Shown: positions 54,730 through 62,135 of the stretch, piece after piece
Layout: every line of letters starts with the position of its first letter
Position numbering within the stretch: position 1 is the stretch's first letter
The notes under the pieces: model-generated
Database searches by the model: none
Told to the model about the DNA's origin: nothing
What the model saw: only the letters and a program-made list of their open reading frames with translations
Source: an uncultured Ruminococcus sp.
GTDB lineage: Bacteria; Bacillota; Clostridia; Oscillospirales; Acutalibacteraceae
NCBI GenBank assembly: GCA_902786345.1
Contig: CADACB010000011.1
Coordinates: forward strand, 1 to 64,000
DNA length: 64,000 nt
Reading direction: 5' to 3'
Made by a program: the position numbers and the translations under genes

Positions 54730-55674
54730 ATGGCAGAAACAAAGAAAATTGCAACAAGAGAAAGCTTTGGTCTTGCACTTTGCGAGCTTGCAAAGGAGCA
54801 TCCGGAGATAGTTGTTCTTGACGCAGACCTTGCGGCTGCAACAAAAACAGAAATATTTAAAAAAGCATATCCTGACCGTTTCTTTGACTGCGGTATTGCA
54901 GAGGGAAATATGATAGGCGTTGCAGCAGGTCTTGCAGCCTGTGGTAAGGTGCCGTTTGCAGCATCGTTTGCAATGTTTGCAACAGGAAGAGCTTATGAGC
55001 AGATAAGAAATTCTGTGGGCTATCCGCACCTTAATGTAAAAATTGCAGGTTCTCACGCAGGTATTACAGTCGGTGAGGACGGTGCTACACATCAGTGCTG
55101 TGAAGATCTTGCTTTGATGAGAACAATTCCTGGAATGGTTGTGCTGAATCCTGCCGATCATTATGAAATGACAGAGGCTGTAAAGGCTGCCTATGCATAT
55201 AACGGTCCGGTTTATATCCGTCTTGGTCGTCTGGCAATTGACAGCTTTAATGATCCGGATACCTATGAATTCCAGATAGGCAAGGGCATTACGCTTAAGG
55301 AAGGCAATGACGTGACGGTTATTGCTACAGGTCTTGTTGTTAATGAGGCACTCAAGGCGGTTAAAGCACTTGAGGCAAAGGGAATAAATGCACGTCTTAT
55401 CAATATGCATACTATCAAGCCTATTGACAAGGATATTATCATCAAGGCTGCAAAGGAAACAGGTAAAATAATCACTGTTGAAGAACACAATATTATAGGC
55501 GGACTTGGTGAAGCTGTTTGCTCTGTTACAAGTGAGAATTATCCCGTTTCCGTAACAAGAATTGGTATAGAAGATATTTACGGTCACAGCGGTCCTGCAC
55601 TCGGCCTGCTTGCAGAGTTCGGACTTGACGCAGAGGGCCTTGAGAAACGTATTGAAGAGATTGTTAAAAAATAA
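54730..55674 (+). CDS. Transketolase, C-terminal (pyrimidine-binding) subunit
   Basis: 314 residues. It supplies the Pyr domain (DADLAAATKT, GIAEGNMIGVAAGLA with the conserved Glu, PFAASFAMF) and the C-terminal domain (VTVIATGLVVNEAL, VEEHNIIGGLGEAV, GHSGPALGLLAEF). Together with the N-terminal subunit it makes the active enzyme. Its ribosome site GGAGG lies inside the last codons of the preceding gene, so the two subunits are translationally coupled. Confidence 0.94.
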   Translation: MAETKKIATRESFGLALCELAKEHPEIVVLDADLAAATKTEIFKKAYPDRFFDCGIAEGNMIGVAAGLAACGKVPFAASFAMFATGRAYEQIRNSVGYPHLNVKIAGSHAGITVGEDGATHQCCEDLALMRTIPGMVVLNPADHYEMTEAVKAAYAYNGPVYIRLGRLAIDSFNDPDTYEFQIGKGITLKEGNDVTVIATGLVVNEALKAVKALEAKGINARLINMHTIKPIDKDIIIKAAKETGKIITVEEHNIIGGLGEAVCSVTSENYPVSVTRIGIEDIYGHSGPALGLLAEFGLDAEGLEKRIEEIVKK

Positions 55675-55690
55675 CAATTGATCATTTCAT

Positions 55691-55727
55691 CGGCAGTATG
55701 GTCTATAAGCTGTACTGCCGGTTTTTT
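55691..55727 (+). terminator. Rho-independent terminator
   Basis: CGGCAGTA / TACTGCCG stem with a 14-base loop and six T, 16 bp after the transketolase operon. Confidence 0.9.
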
Positions 55728-55961
55728 AATTCTCAGTTTAACTGAATGTTTTGTTATGGGAATTCAGAGTTGAGCTGGATGTGAATTTGCGGAAATAAAA
55801 ATTTAAAATCTGACAGTTGAAATTCTGAAAATTTATCTTTCGGGAATTTGTCTTGTGGTTTTATAACTACAAATTCTAAAAATGTTCCTCTGCTTCGTGA
55901 AAGGGGTTACCTGTGTAACTGCCCTGCCAAAATTTATTTCTTTGCAACAAATAAAAAAACA

Positions 55962-55990
55962 TTGACATAGTATATGACAGATGTTATAAT
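55962..55990 (+). promoter_or_regulatory. Consensus sigma-A promoter
   Basis: TTGACA (55962-55967), exactly 17 bp, TATAAT (55985-55990). It drives the ECF S-component gene. Its ~65-base leader can form an ATATCC/GGATAT hairpin. Confidence 0.92.
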
Positions 55991-56061
55991 ATACCTATCA
56001 ATATAGTAGGATTAATATCCAATTGATTACGCAGTAAAGGATATAGTGTGGAGATGATATA

Positions 56062-56586
56062 ATGGACAGAACAAGAAGGAGCGTACACCTGAAAAATGTA
56101 GTTCTTACAGCAGTTTTTGCCGCAATGGTATATGTGCTGACTGCTTTTCTTAAGGTGCCTACTCATCAGGGTTATATACATATCGGAGATGGTGTGATAA
56201 TGCTTGCGGCAGCTTTGCTGCCTATGCCTTATGCTATGGCGGCAGGTGCTATTGGTGCAGGACTATCGGATTTTCTCTCCGGATATGCTATGTGGGTATT
56301 GCCTACGGTTATCATAAAGGTTCTGACCGCTGCGGCGTTCACAAGCCGGAAAAATACAATTATAAACAAGAGGAATATGATTGCTGTTGTGCCTGCTTTT
56401 ATTATATGCGTGGCAGGATATTATCTCGCTTCGGCTGTGCTTTATGGTGACCTTGCGGTAGCTCTGGCTGATGTGCCGACAAACTGTATTCAAAGCGGCG
56501 CAAGTATAGTACTGTTTGTGTTTTTAGGACTGTCGCTCGACAAGGTTGGTTTTAAGAAAAGATTGCCGTTAAATCAAAAGTCGTAG
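56062..56586 (+). CDS. ECF transporter S component (substrate-binding membrane subunit)
   Basis: 174 residues with five to six membrane helices. VLTAVFAAMVYVLTAFLKVP, HIGDGVIMLAAALLPMPYAMAAGAIGAGLSDFLSGY (in consecutive pieces) and a basic C-terminus are typical of energy-coupling-factor S subunits of the PF07155-like group. These bind a vitamin or similar micronutrient. The substrate is not evident. No ATPase or T subunit lies nearby, which fits a group II ECF system using a shared module encoded elsewhere. GGAGATGA stands just before the ATG. Confidence 0.85.
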   Translation: MDRTRRSVHLKNVVLTAVFAAMVYVLTAFLKVPTHQGYIHIGDGVIMLAAALLPMPYAMAAGAIGAGLSDFLSGYAMWVLPTVIIKVLTAAAFTSRKNTIINKRNMIAVVPAFIICVAGYYLASAVLYGDLAVALADVPTNCIQSGASIVLFVFLGLSLDKVGFKKRLPLNQKS

Positions 56587-56650
56587 GAAATATCATTTCA
56601 GTTTATGTACATATTGCGATGTATGAATCTTTAATTTAATAATATTTATG

Positions 56651-56689
56651 ACAGGCAGTATGGCTGATTGACCATACTGCCTGTTTTTG
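56651..56689 (+). terminator. Rho-independent terminator
   Basis: A perfect 13-bp stem ACAGGCAGTATGG / CCATACTGCCTGT with an 8-base loop and a T run, 65 bp after the S-component gene. Confidence 0.93.
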
Positions 56690-56984
56690 AGGTGTATATC
56701 CTGATTATAGATTGTGGGGTTAGTGCAATAATTATGGGAGTTAATGATGCAGGATTGCAGTTGATTTTCAGATATTAAAAATGAGCAAAAATATTAAATA
56801 AAAATTGTACTGCGCGATTATGCACTATAAATTTGTTTCGTCAGCTTGTCGCAAGTTAGAGGGGATTTGTTGTGTATCTGTGTCGGAATTTAAAAATTAT
56901 AAATTAGTATAAAAGAGATTAAGCGTAAATATTAAAGAAAATCAAAGATTGATGTTGGCTAAATTAAAAAAATTCAAAAAACGC
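56690..56984. other. Non-coding gap
   Basis: AT-rich, no supported gene and no repeat of note. It precedes the promoter of the rplM-rpsI operon. Confidence 0.5.
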
Positions 56985-57013
56985 TTGACAAGCGCTTTAA
57001 AGTGTGTTATTAT
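56985..57013 (+). promoter_or_regulatory. Sigma-A promoter of the rplM-rpsI operon
   Basis: TTGACA (56985-56990), 17-bp spacer, TATTAT (57008-57013). The -35 lies inside the palindrome GCGCTTGACAAGCGC-like stretch (CGCTTGACAAGCG). Confidence 0.88.
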
Positions 57014-57014
57014 C

Positions 57015-57068
57015 ATATCCGTTACCGGAAGTATGCAGCTGTGCATATAAAATCAGAATTACGGATAT
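57015..57068 (+). promoter_or_regulatory. Probable ribosomal protein L13 leader
   Basis: The leader between promoter and rplM folds into an outer stem ATATCCGT / ACGGATAT (57015-57022 with 57061-57068) around an inner ATGCA/TGCAT hairpin with GCTG loop. The ribosome site GGGAGG follows at once. Autoregulatory L13 leaders are known in Firmicutes, and position and size fit. The identity is inferred from context, not from a covariance match. Confidence 0.55.
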
Positions 57069-57085
57069 TCAGGGAGGAAAAAGCT

Positions 57086-57511
57086 ATGTCAACTTTTATG
57101 GCTAAAGCAGGCGAAGTTGAACGTAAATGGTACGTTATAGATGCAACAGGCAAGCCGCTCGGTCGTCTTGCAGTTCAGGTTGCTGATCTTCTTCGCGGCA
57201 AGAATAAAACAACTTTTACTCCTCACGTTGACTGCGGTGACTTTGTTATCGTGACTAACGTTGAGAAGGCAGTTCTTACAGGTAAAAAAACAGAACAGAA
57301 GTTCTACTATCATCACACCGGCTATATCGGTCATATGAAGTCTGTAAGATATGATGAGCTTATGGAGAAAAAACCGGAGCTTGCTCTTACTCTTGCAGTT
57401 AAGGGTATGATCCCCGATAATACAATCGGCAGAAAGGCTCTTACAAGACTTCACGTATATCAGGGCAGCGAGCATAAGCATCAGGCTCAGCAGCCTATCG
57501 TTTTAGAGTAA
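57086..57511 (+). CDS. rplM: 50S ribosomal protein L13
   Basis: 141 residues. [28 protein letters not shown], then [15 protein letters not shown] and [30 protein letters not shown], are the standard L13 blocks. It is an early assembly protein of the large subunit. The ATG at 57086 has GGGAGG eight bases upstream. The frame continues upstream through the leader but has no start signal there. It is the first gene of the usual rplM-rpsI operon. Confidence 0.96.
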   Translation: MSTFMAKAGEVERKWYVIDATGKPLGRLAVQVADLLRGKNKTTFTPHVDCGDFVIVTNVEKAVLTGKKTEQKFYYHHTGYIGHMKSVRYDELMEKKPELALTLAVKGMIPDNTIGRKALTRLHVYQGSEHKHQAQQPIVLE

Positions 57512-57532
57512 TCAGGAAGGAGGCAGTTAATT

Positions 57533-57943
57533 ATGTACGATAAGACACCATATTTTTACGGCACAGGCAGAAGAAAAAGTTCTGTTGCCAGAGTAAGACT
57601 TTATAAAGGTACCGGTAAGGTAACTATAAATGACAGAGATATTGATGATTATTTCGGTCTTGAAACATTGAAGCTCATCGTTCGTCAGCCTCTTGTTCTG
57701 ACAGCAACAGACGCTCAGTTTGACGTTGTATGCAGAGTTGCAGGCGGCGGTGTTACAGGTCAGGCAGGTGCTATCCGTCACGGTATTTCACGTGCTCTTC
57801 TTCAGTATGACAGTGATAATCTTCGTCCCAAGCTCAAGAAGGCAGGCTTCCTTACCCGTGATCCTCGTATGAAGGAAAGAAAGAAGTACGGGAAGTACGG
57901 ACTCAAGGCAGCTCGTCGTGCTCCTCAGTTCTCAAAGAGATAA
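57533..57943 (+). CDS. rpsI: 30S ribosomal protein S9
   Basis: 136 residues. [25 protein letters not shown] at the start and the C-terminal [23 protein letters not shown] are universal in S9. The basic tail reaches the P-site tRNA. GGAGG precedes the ATG. The last codons and stop (CTCAAAGAGATAAT) form the left attachment repeat of the integrated element, so insertion leaves the protein unchanged but replaces everything downstream, including the original terminator. Confidence 0.96.
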   Translation: MYDKTPYFYGTGRRKSSVARVRLYKGTGKVTINDRDIDDYFGLETLKLIVRQPLVLTATDAQFDVVCRVAGGGVTGQAGAIRHGISRALLQYDSDNLRPKLKKAGFLTRDPRMKERKKYGKYGLKAARRAPQFSKR

Positions 57944-57944
57944 T
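57931..57944 (+). repeat. Attachment site copy, left (attL core)
   Basis: CTCAAAGAGATAAT. It encodes the last residues Ser-Lys-Arg and the TAA of rpsI. An identical 14-mer stands at 62136-62149. Confidence 0.85.
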
Positions 57945-57999
57945 AATATCACTAATAAATGCCTATTTTATGCGGTTTTTAAATCCAAATGTGTATTTT

Positions 58000-58020
58000 T
58001 GGTGTTTATTTGGTGTTTAT
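58000..58020 (+). repeat. Tandem 11-bp repeats near the left end
   Basis: TGGTGTTTATT at 58000-58010 followed at once by a 10/11 copy. The same unit appears three times at the right end. These are possible arm-type binding sites for the integrase N-terminal domain. Confidence 0.7.
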
Positions 58021-58033
58021 AGCCTAAAAAATC

Positions 58034-58065
58034 AGCGGTTGTCCGATAAGGGCAGCCGCTTTTTT
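58034..58065 (+). terminator. Rho-independent terminator
   Basis: An 11-bp stem AGCGGTTGTCC / GGGCAGCCGCT with G-U pairs, GATAA loop and five T. It lies inside the element's left end and now terminates the rplM-rpsI transcript. Confidence 0.9.
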
Positions 58066-58066
58066 G

Positions 58067-58351
58067 TCAGATATTCAATTCAAGGCTTCTTGCAAGTGCT
58101 GCTAAAAAGGTATCGTCAAAATCAATTTCAAATTCTTTTGACGAACAAACAAAATGCAGTGTGTTTCGTGCCTGTTCTTCAATCCGTTGAGCATATTCAA
58201 GATTTTTATAATCATCGCCGTGAACATAACGCAAATATCGAATTTTATCCTTTTCGATCAATTCATCGTAATATTGCCCGAATAAATCAACAGGCGGCTT
58301 TTTTGCTTGTATTCTTTCAAGCCTTTTCAAGCGGCTCTGAATACTACTCAT
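58067..58351 (-). CDS. Small protein of the integrative element, last gene of its operon
   Basis: 94 residues, no recognised domain. The N-terminus is coiled-coil-like and basic (SIQSRLKRLERIQAKKPP). The rest is acidic with DLFGQYYDELIEKDK and an ending FLAALARSLELN. The ATG at 58351 overlaps the end of the HTH gene by eight bases, with AGGGAG upstream. A longer in-frame start lies inside that gene and is rejected. Overlap and direction tie it to the HTH protein, perhaps as a partner subunit (inference). Confidence 0.65.
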   Translation of the reverse strand: MSSIQSRLKRLERIQAKKPPVDLFGQYYDELIEKDKIRYLRYVHGDDYKNLEYAQRIEEQARNTLHFVCSSKEFEIDFDDTFLAALARSLELNI

Positions 58352-58709
58352 TTTGTTCAACTCCCTGCATTTCTTCAAGGCTTTCAATTCGGTTAACAAT
58401 GTCAACAGTTTCGGTCAGCTTTTGGCATTGATTAAATATCAGACTGCAAGCATTCAGGCGTGTTTGTGGGGCATTTTCTGCATCCTGCATAATCTGTATG
58501 GCTGTTTCCGTTGCCGCTGTCAGACGGGTTTGTAAACCGTTTGTAACGGCTTCTAAAATACTTCTTTTAGCTTGGTGATATTCTTCTTTGAAGTTCTTTG
58601 TTTTCATCCGCTCGTATATTTGTCGCTGCGATAAACCGCATTTTTCAGCGGCTTTTTGCACTGTTGGCTCGGTCAGCAGTGCAGATATTACGACTTCATT
58701 TTCAATCAA
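58344..58709 (-). CDS. Helix-turn-helix protein of the integrative element (terminase-small-subunit-like)
   Basis: 121 residues. TVQKAAEKCGLSQRQIYERMK is a clear helix-turn-helix, followed by a long amphipathic helical region (ILEAVTNGLQTRLTAATETAI, QTRLNACSLIFNQ). The build resembles the phBC6A51-type and small-terminase-like HTH proteins of phages and islands. The start is TTG with a GGGGG-type ribosome site about seven bases upstream, and it overlaps the preceding gene by four bases. The role could be DNA packaging, as in satellite islands, or regulation. The sequence cannot decide. Confidence 0.7.
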   Translation of the reverse strand: MIENEVVISALLTEPTVQKAAEKCGLSQRQIYERMKTKNFKEEYHQAKRSILEAVTNGLQTRLTAATETAIQIMQDAENAPQTRLNACSLIFNQCQKLTETVDIVNRIESLEEMQGVEQNE

Positions 58710-58957
58710 GATTGTACCCCCTTTTTTTCTGCGTTTTTCTGCGGTCTTATGTGATTATTTATTCTGATTATGTTTATAATATCGTCAAATGTCAGTCCGG
58801 TTTCTAAACAAACAAAATCATATTTGTTTTTAACAGCTGTATCATAATCACAAATAATCTGTTTCTTGGTAACAGGGTCAACACATTTCAATGTCATTTT
58901 CTTGTTTGCTATATGATGTTGGTATAAATCCAAAATCAATATTTCAAGCGGTTTCAT
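58706..58957 (-). CDS. Small protein of the integrative element
   Basis: 83 residues, unrecognised. KPLEILILDLYQHHIANKKMTLKCVDPVTKKQIICDY suggests a short alpha/beta fold, with a second half LTFDDIINIIRINNH and a basic tail. AAAGGGAGA stands six bases before the ATG, a strong signal that the gene is real. It overlaps the next gene by four bases. Confidence 0.68.
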   Translation of the reverse strand: MKPLEILILDLYQHHIANKKMTLKCVDPVTKKQIICDYDTAVKNKYDFVCLETGLTFDDIINIIRINNHIRPQKNAEKKGVQS

Positions 58958-58969
58958 ATAATCTCCCTT

Positions 58970-59185
58970 TCAAATACTCATATTTTCGTTTTTTGCCGCT
59001 GTAGGTGCGGTTTTTTCGTTGTAACTCTCAGTATTAGTATAATCACCCTTTTGGGGTCTATGTCCTGTTCTAAAGGCATATAAAGGGCAGTTTGTGACTG
59101 TACAGAGTGTAACTTCTTTTGGCTGATAACAGCAGCAGTCCAAACATTTTAATCTGATACTTTTCAGTGGTGTTAAATTCTTCAT
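58970..59185 (-). CDS. Cys-rich phage-type protein
   Basis: 71 residues. The N-terminal half, IRLKCLDCCCYQPKEVTLCTVTNCPLYAFRTGHRP in overlapping pieces, has the CxxCCC...C....CPLY pattern found in many phage and island proteins of Firmicutes. It is probably a zinc-binding fold. The C-terminal half is polar and variable. AAAGGAA precedes the ATG. Its function is unknown. It sits just downstream of the pentamer-repeat region. Confidence 0.75.
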   Translation of the reverse strand: MKNLTPLKSIRLKCLDCCCYQPKEVTLCTVTNCPLYAFRTGHRPQKGDYTNTESYNEKTAPTAAKNENMSI

Positions 59186-59288
59186 TTATAAAATTCCTTT
59201 CTTTTTTGATTTTTTAACGGTGTGTGTTTTTTAAGGTTTCCCCCCTGCACCCCCTTTCCTAAGTGTTATCTTTTTTATTCTGAATTAA

Positions 59289-59334
59289 ACTATACTAAGC
59301 TGTACTGTGCTGTACTATACTATACTATACTGTG
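59289..59334. repeat. Short tandem pentamers (ACTAT/ACTGT type)
   Basis: About nine steps of CTATA/CTGTG-like five-base units, several of them exact (ACTATACTATACTATAC). An inverted repeat ACCATT/AATGGT (59338-59357) follows. The surrounding 59186-59367 has no gene. Direct repeats next to a replisome-organiser gene could be an origin with iterons (inference). Confidence 0.55.
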
Positions 59335-59367
59335 TAAACCATTGGTTGCCAAATGGTTGACACTTTT

Positions 59368-59799
59368 TTATATCTCCGAAAACTCCGAATTGTCTCTCTG
59401 CCGATACTCTGATAATGGTGTAAAATAGCTGTCTATGCTCTGTATTTCATTATCCGTGTAATAAATTTTTGTATCAGCTTCAACGCTTATCAATTCTCTT
59501 TCAGGACAGCTTGAAGGATGAAATCGGTCTCGTCTTATTTGGTTATTTAGCAACCAGTGACGAACAACTACTATTTTGTTAATTTGAATAACAAATTTAG
59601 CATTAATCAGTTCTTCAAGATATTCTGTTTTTATACCGTGAATTTTCATAAGCATTTTACAGCTTTTGCAAATTCCTTCGTCATCACTATTCATTCCGAC
59701 AATGAAGTACAGCAATTTTGAATCTGTCGGTAAATCGGCAAATTCATCCGAATCAATAACATCTTTTGAAAACATCCGTCTTTGTGCCGTCTCCCTCAC
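59368..59799 (-). CDS. Replisome-organiser-like replication protein (short form)
   Basis: 143 residues. AQRRMFSKDVIDSDEFADLP and the following SKLLYFIVGMNSDDEGIC match the N-terminal domain of phage replisome organisers (winged helix; homologs begin with KRRMFSK and contain the LYFxLGMxADDDG-like block). VVVRHWLLNNQIRRDRF is the other family landmark. Family members are usually longer and carry a DnaD-like C-terminal part, which is absent here. GTG is the listed start; the ATG at residue 9 is an alternative. It probably initiates replication of the excised element or helps in its activation. Confidence 0.72.
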   Translation of the reverse strand: MRETAQRRMFSKDVIDSDEFADLPTDSKLLYFIVGMNSDDEGICKSCKMLMKIHGIKTEYLEELINAKFVIQINKIVVVRHWLLNNQIRRDRFHPSSCPERELISVEADTKIYYTDNEIQSIDSYFTPLSEYRQRDNSEFSEI

Positions 59800-59867
59800 C
59801 TCTTTTTTATGGTTTTTGAAATTCGTGAAATACCCTTGCCGCCGCCGTAAAGGGCAGCGGCTCTTTT

Positions 59868-60197
59868 TTATTCCTGCATTGCTTTCAACATCTGCCGTGC
59901 GGATTTGAGCGTGTAGAATGTGCTTCTCGCTCGTTTGCTTACTGTCCTGACATAATCTTCAAGCTCGTCTGTCGTCTTTGGGAAATAATATCCGCTTTTG
60001 TCTGAAATAATAACAAAATCCGCTCGCCGTAAATGCTCAATAGATTTCCGCAAAGCTCGTTCATTCATTCCAGTCAAGCGGACTAATTGTTTTTTGTGTC
60101 GTGCGTTCTCGCTGCCGCGTCCGATTGCTGAAAGTATGGTACTGTACGGCTCGATCTGATAATACCTTGCTTTATCGCTGCATAATTGTTCTTGCAT
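59868..60197 (-). CDS. Winged-helix DNA-binding protein of the integrative element
   Basis: 109 residues. ARHKKQLVRLTGMNERALRKSIEHLRRADFVIISDKSGYYFP reads as a helix-turn-helix followed by a beta wing, as in MarR/replication-type winged helices. A basic C-terminal helix (SKRARSTFYTLKSARQMLKAMQ) follows. AAGGGGGTG precedes the ATG. It is co-transcribed with the excisionase-like gene before it and the replisome-organiser gene after it. A role in replication or control of the element is likely. Confidence 0.7.
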   Translation of the reverse strand: MQEQLCSDKARYYQIEPYSTILSAIGRGSENARHKKQLVRLTGMNERALRKSIEHLRRADFVIISDKSGYYFPKTTDELEDYVRTVSKRARSTFYTLKSARQMLKAMQE

Positions 60198-60209
60198 AGC
60201 CGCACCCCC

Positions 60210-60389
60210 TTAAAGTTCGTTGAGCATAGCACAAAGTTTCTCGTAATGGATAAGGACTTTGTTCCCCACCCTCAGATGGGGGATTTTGTTTTGCTTTACA
60301 AGCACCCTGATAGCGTGTTCGGGTAAAATTCCTGTTGCCGCTGTTTGTCTGATTGTTTTCATTGTTGGATTTTTTCTTTGAGTTTCCAT
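60210..60389 (-). CDS. Excisionase-like helix-turn-helix protein
   Basis: 59 residues. MKTIRQTAATGILPEHAIRVLVKQNKIPHLRVGNKVLIHYEKL is the MerR-like winged helix-turn-helix of Tn916-type Xis proteins. The ATG at 60389 has AAAGGA nine bases upstream; a TTG 21 bases earlier is part of that site. It is the first gene of the minus-strand operon, divergent from the integrase. That is the standard place for a directionality factor. Confidence 0.82.
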   Translation of the reverse strand: METQRKNPTMKTIRQTAATGILPEHAIRVLVKQNKIPHLRVGNKVLIHYEKLCAMLNEL

Positions 60390-60432
60390 TTTCTCATGTC
60401 CTTTCTTCAATAAATATGATTAATAACAAAAA

Positions 60433-60519
60433 GAACGGCACACTTTATTATTTAGTGTGTCGTTCATATACAAAAAGACAGAGTAACACACTTGCTTCAT
60501 AAAGTGTGTTGCCCTGTCT
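60433..60519. promoter_or_regulatory. Two tandem hairpins in the int/xis divergent control region
   Basis: The first hairpin is GAACGGCACACT / AGTGTGTCGTTC (60433-60465, one G-U pair). The second is AGACAG..AACACACTT / AAGTGTGTT..CTGTCT (60476-60519). Both carry the same CACACTT/AAGTGTG heart. The region to 60861 has no gene and is rich in TTGTT/GTTGAT words, which may be operator or integrase arm sites. One further TGGTGTTTGTG stands at 60749. Confidence 0.55.
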
Positions 60520-60861
60520 AAAAACCGTCTATTTCAACGGGTTACCTTTTACATTAGCACTCCTGTTTTTTTCGGAATTTCTCCGATCATGTACAGCAAA
60601 AATGAATTTCAGATAAAAAATACTGCCTTTTTATTACTGGTGTGTGGTCACCTTTGGCAACGGCTATTCATTTGTTATTACTATTGTATCATATCGTTTC
60701 AAAAGTTTCAATCACATAAATAGACGAAATTTTACATTGTTAAATTGTTGGTGTTTGTGCAAAATGTTATATTGTTGATTATTTCAGTACTTTTTTGTAT
60801 ATTATTATCTATTGTTAAAAACTGTTGATAGGTATATAATATTAAAAAGGGGGTTGTAAAT

Positions 60862-61986
60862 ATGGCAACAATTACAAAGCGTGGTAGTTCCTTTAAGATA
60901 ACTGTTTCACTTGGTTATGGTGCAGACGGCAGACAAATCCGAAAAACAACCACATTTAAACCACCGCAGAATGTTACAGATAAAAAAGCGGAAAAACTTG
61001 CTCGTGCCTTTGCAGTAGAGTTTGAAAAAGACTGTCAAGGGCGTACTTCGCTAAATGAAAATATGCGTTTTAATGATCTTGTTACATGGTATTTTGCAAA
61101 CTATGCACCAAATAAATTAAAGCCTGTCACTATTTATACTTATGAAGGACAGCTAAAAAGTCATATACAACCCACTTTTGGAAATGTAAAGTTAAAAGAT
61201 TTTAGTGCAGCTAAATTGACAAAGTTTTTCGGTGAAGTTGAACTCAGTCCGGCGACTTGCAAAAAGCTATTTACAATTTTAGAAAGTGTTTTTACTCAGG
61301 CGGTAAAAATTGGCTTTTTACGGGAAAGTCCATGCAAAAATGTTATACTGCCAAAACAAGAAAAAACAAAGAAAAAGTCATTAACAGATATACAAACTAA
61401 AGAATTACTGAAAATGATTGAAGAATACAGTTTGCTAAACACCATATTAAAAGTCTTACTCTATACTGGTGCAAGGTCGGGCGAAATACTCGGTCTTAAA
61501 TGGGAAAACATTGATTTTGACAAACACTTAATACATATTACACAAACGCTTGCATACATAAAGGGAAAAAGGTTTTTGCAAACACCAAAAACAAAAACAA
61601 GCGTGCGTTATATTGGAATGTCAGCATCACTTGAAAAAATACTGTTAGAACATAAACAGGAACAGGATAAAATAAAAGGCTTTGTTGGTGCTTCTTATGT
61701 TTACCCTGAAATGGTATTTGCAACATCAACCGGAAACTATGTTGATCGCAGTTTCACAAACAGACAGTTTAAAAAACTAATAAAAGATACAGATTTTTCT
61801 TTTGCTTCATTGCATACACTCAGGCATTGTAATGCAACAATTTTGATTAACAGCGGCATTGATCTGAAAATTGTTTCCGAACATCTCGGTCATAGTGGCG
61901 TATCTGTTACAGCTGATATTTACACTGATGTTTTATCAAGCACAAAACAAAAAGTAGCTGATTTGGTAGCATTAAATCTTGAATAA
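60862..61986 (+). CDS. int: Tyrosine recombinase / site-specific integrase
   Basis: 374 residues of the phage/Tn916 integrase type. The N-terminal ~60 residues form an AP2-like arm-binding domain. Residues ~67-160 are the core-binding (SAM-like) domain. The catalytic domain has all conserved residues: Arg in TGARSGEILGLKW, Lys in the TKTSVRYIG strand, LHTLRH (His, Arg), LGHSG (His) and the nucleophile Tyr in ADIYTDV. GGGGGT stands eight to nine bases before the ATG. It sits next to the right attachment site. The target is deduced to be the 3' end of rpsI. Confidence 0.95.
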   Translation: MATITKRGSSFKITVSLGYGADGRQIRKTTTFKPPQNVTDKKAEKLARAFAVEFEKDCQGRTSLNENMRFNDLVTWYFANYAPNKLKPVTIYTYEGQLKSHIQPTFGNVKLKDFSAAKLTKFFGEVELSPATCKKLFTILESVFTQAVKIGFLRESPCKNVILPKQEKTKKKSLTDIQTKELLKMIEEYSLLNTILKVLLYTGARSGEILGLKWENIDFDKHLIHITQTLAYIKGKRFLQTPKTKTSVRYIGMSASLEKILLEHKQEQDKIKGFVGASYVYPEMVFATSTGNYVDRSFTNRQFKKLIKDTDFSFASLHTLRHCNATILINSGIDLKIVSEHLGHSGVSVTADIYTDVLSSTKQKVADLVALNLE

Positions 61987-61987
61987 C

Positions 61988-62020
61988 TGGTGTTTATTTG
62001 GTGTTTATTTGGTGTTTAAT
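61988..62020 (+). repeat. Tandem 11-bp repeats near the right end (three copies)
   Basis: TGGTGTTTATT at 61988-61998 and 61999-62009, then TGGTGTTTAAT at 62010-62020, one base after the integrase stop codon. The unit matches the pair at 58000-58020 in the same orientation. Confidence 0.72.
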
Positions 62021-62135
62021 CATACAAAAAAACACTAAATTTAATAAAACGATATATATTAAATAAGCTTGAAATGCTGATAAATACAGCACTTTTATAA
62101 ACAATATAAAAAGTGCTTAAACAGTTAAGTTATCA

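Noticed and set aside
54703..55677. 324-codon frame antisense to the transketolase C-terminal subunit
   Set aside because: A shadow of a well-supported gene, produced by its codon use. It is rich in Cys and Ile with no domain.
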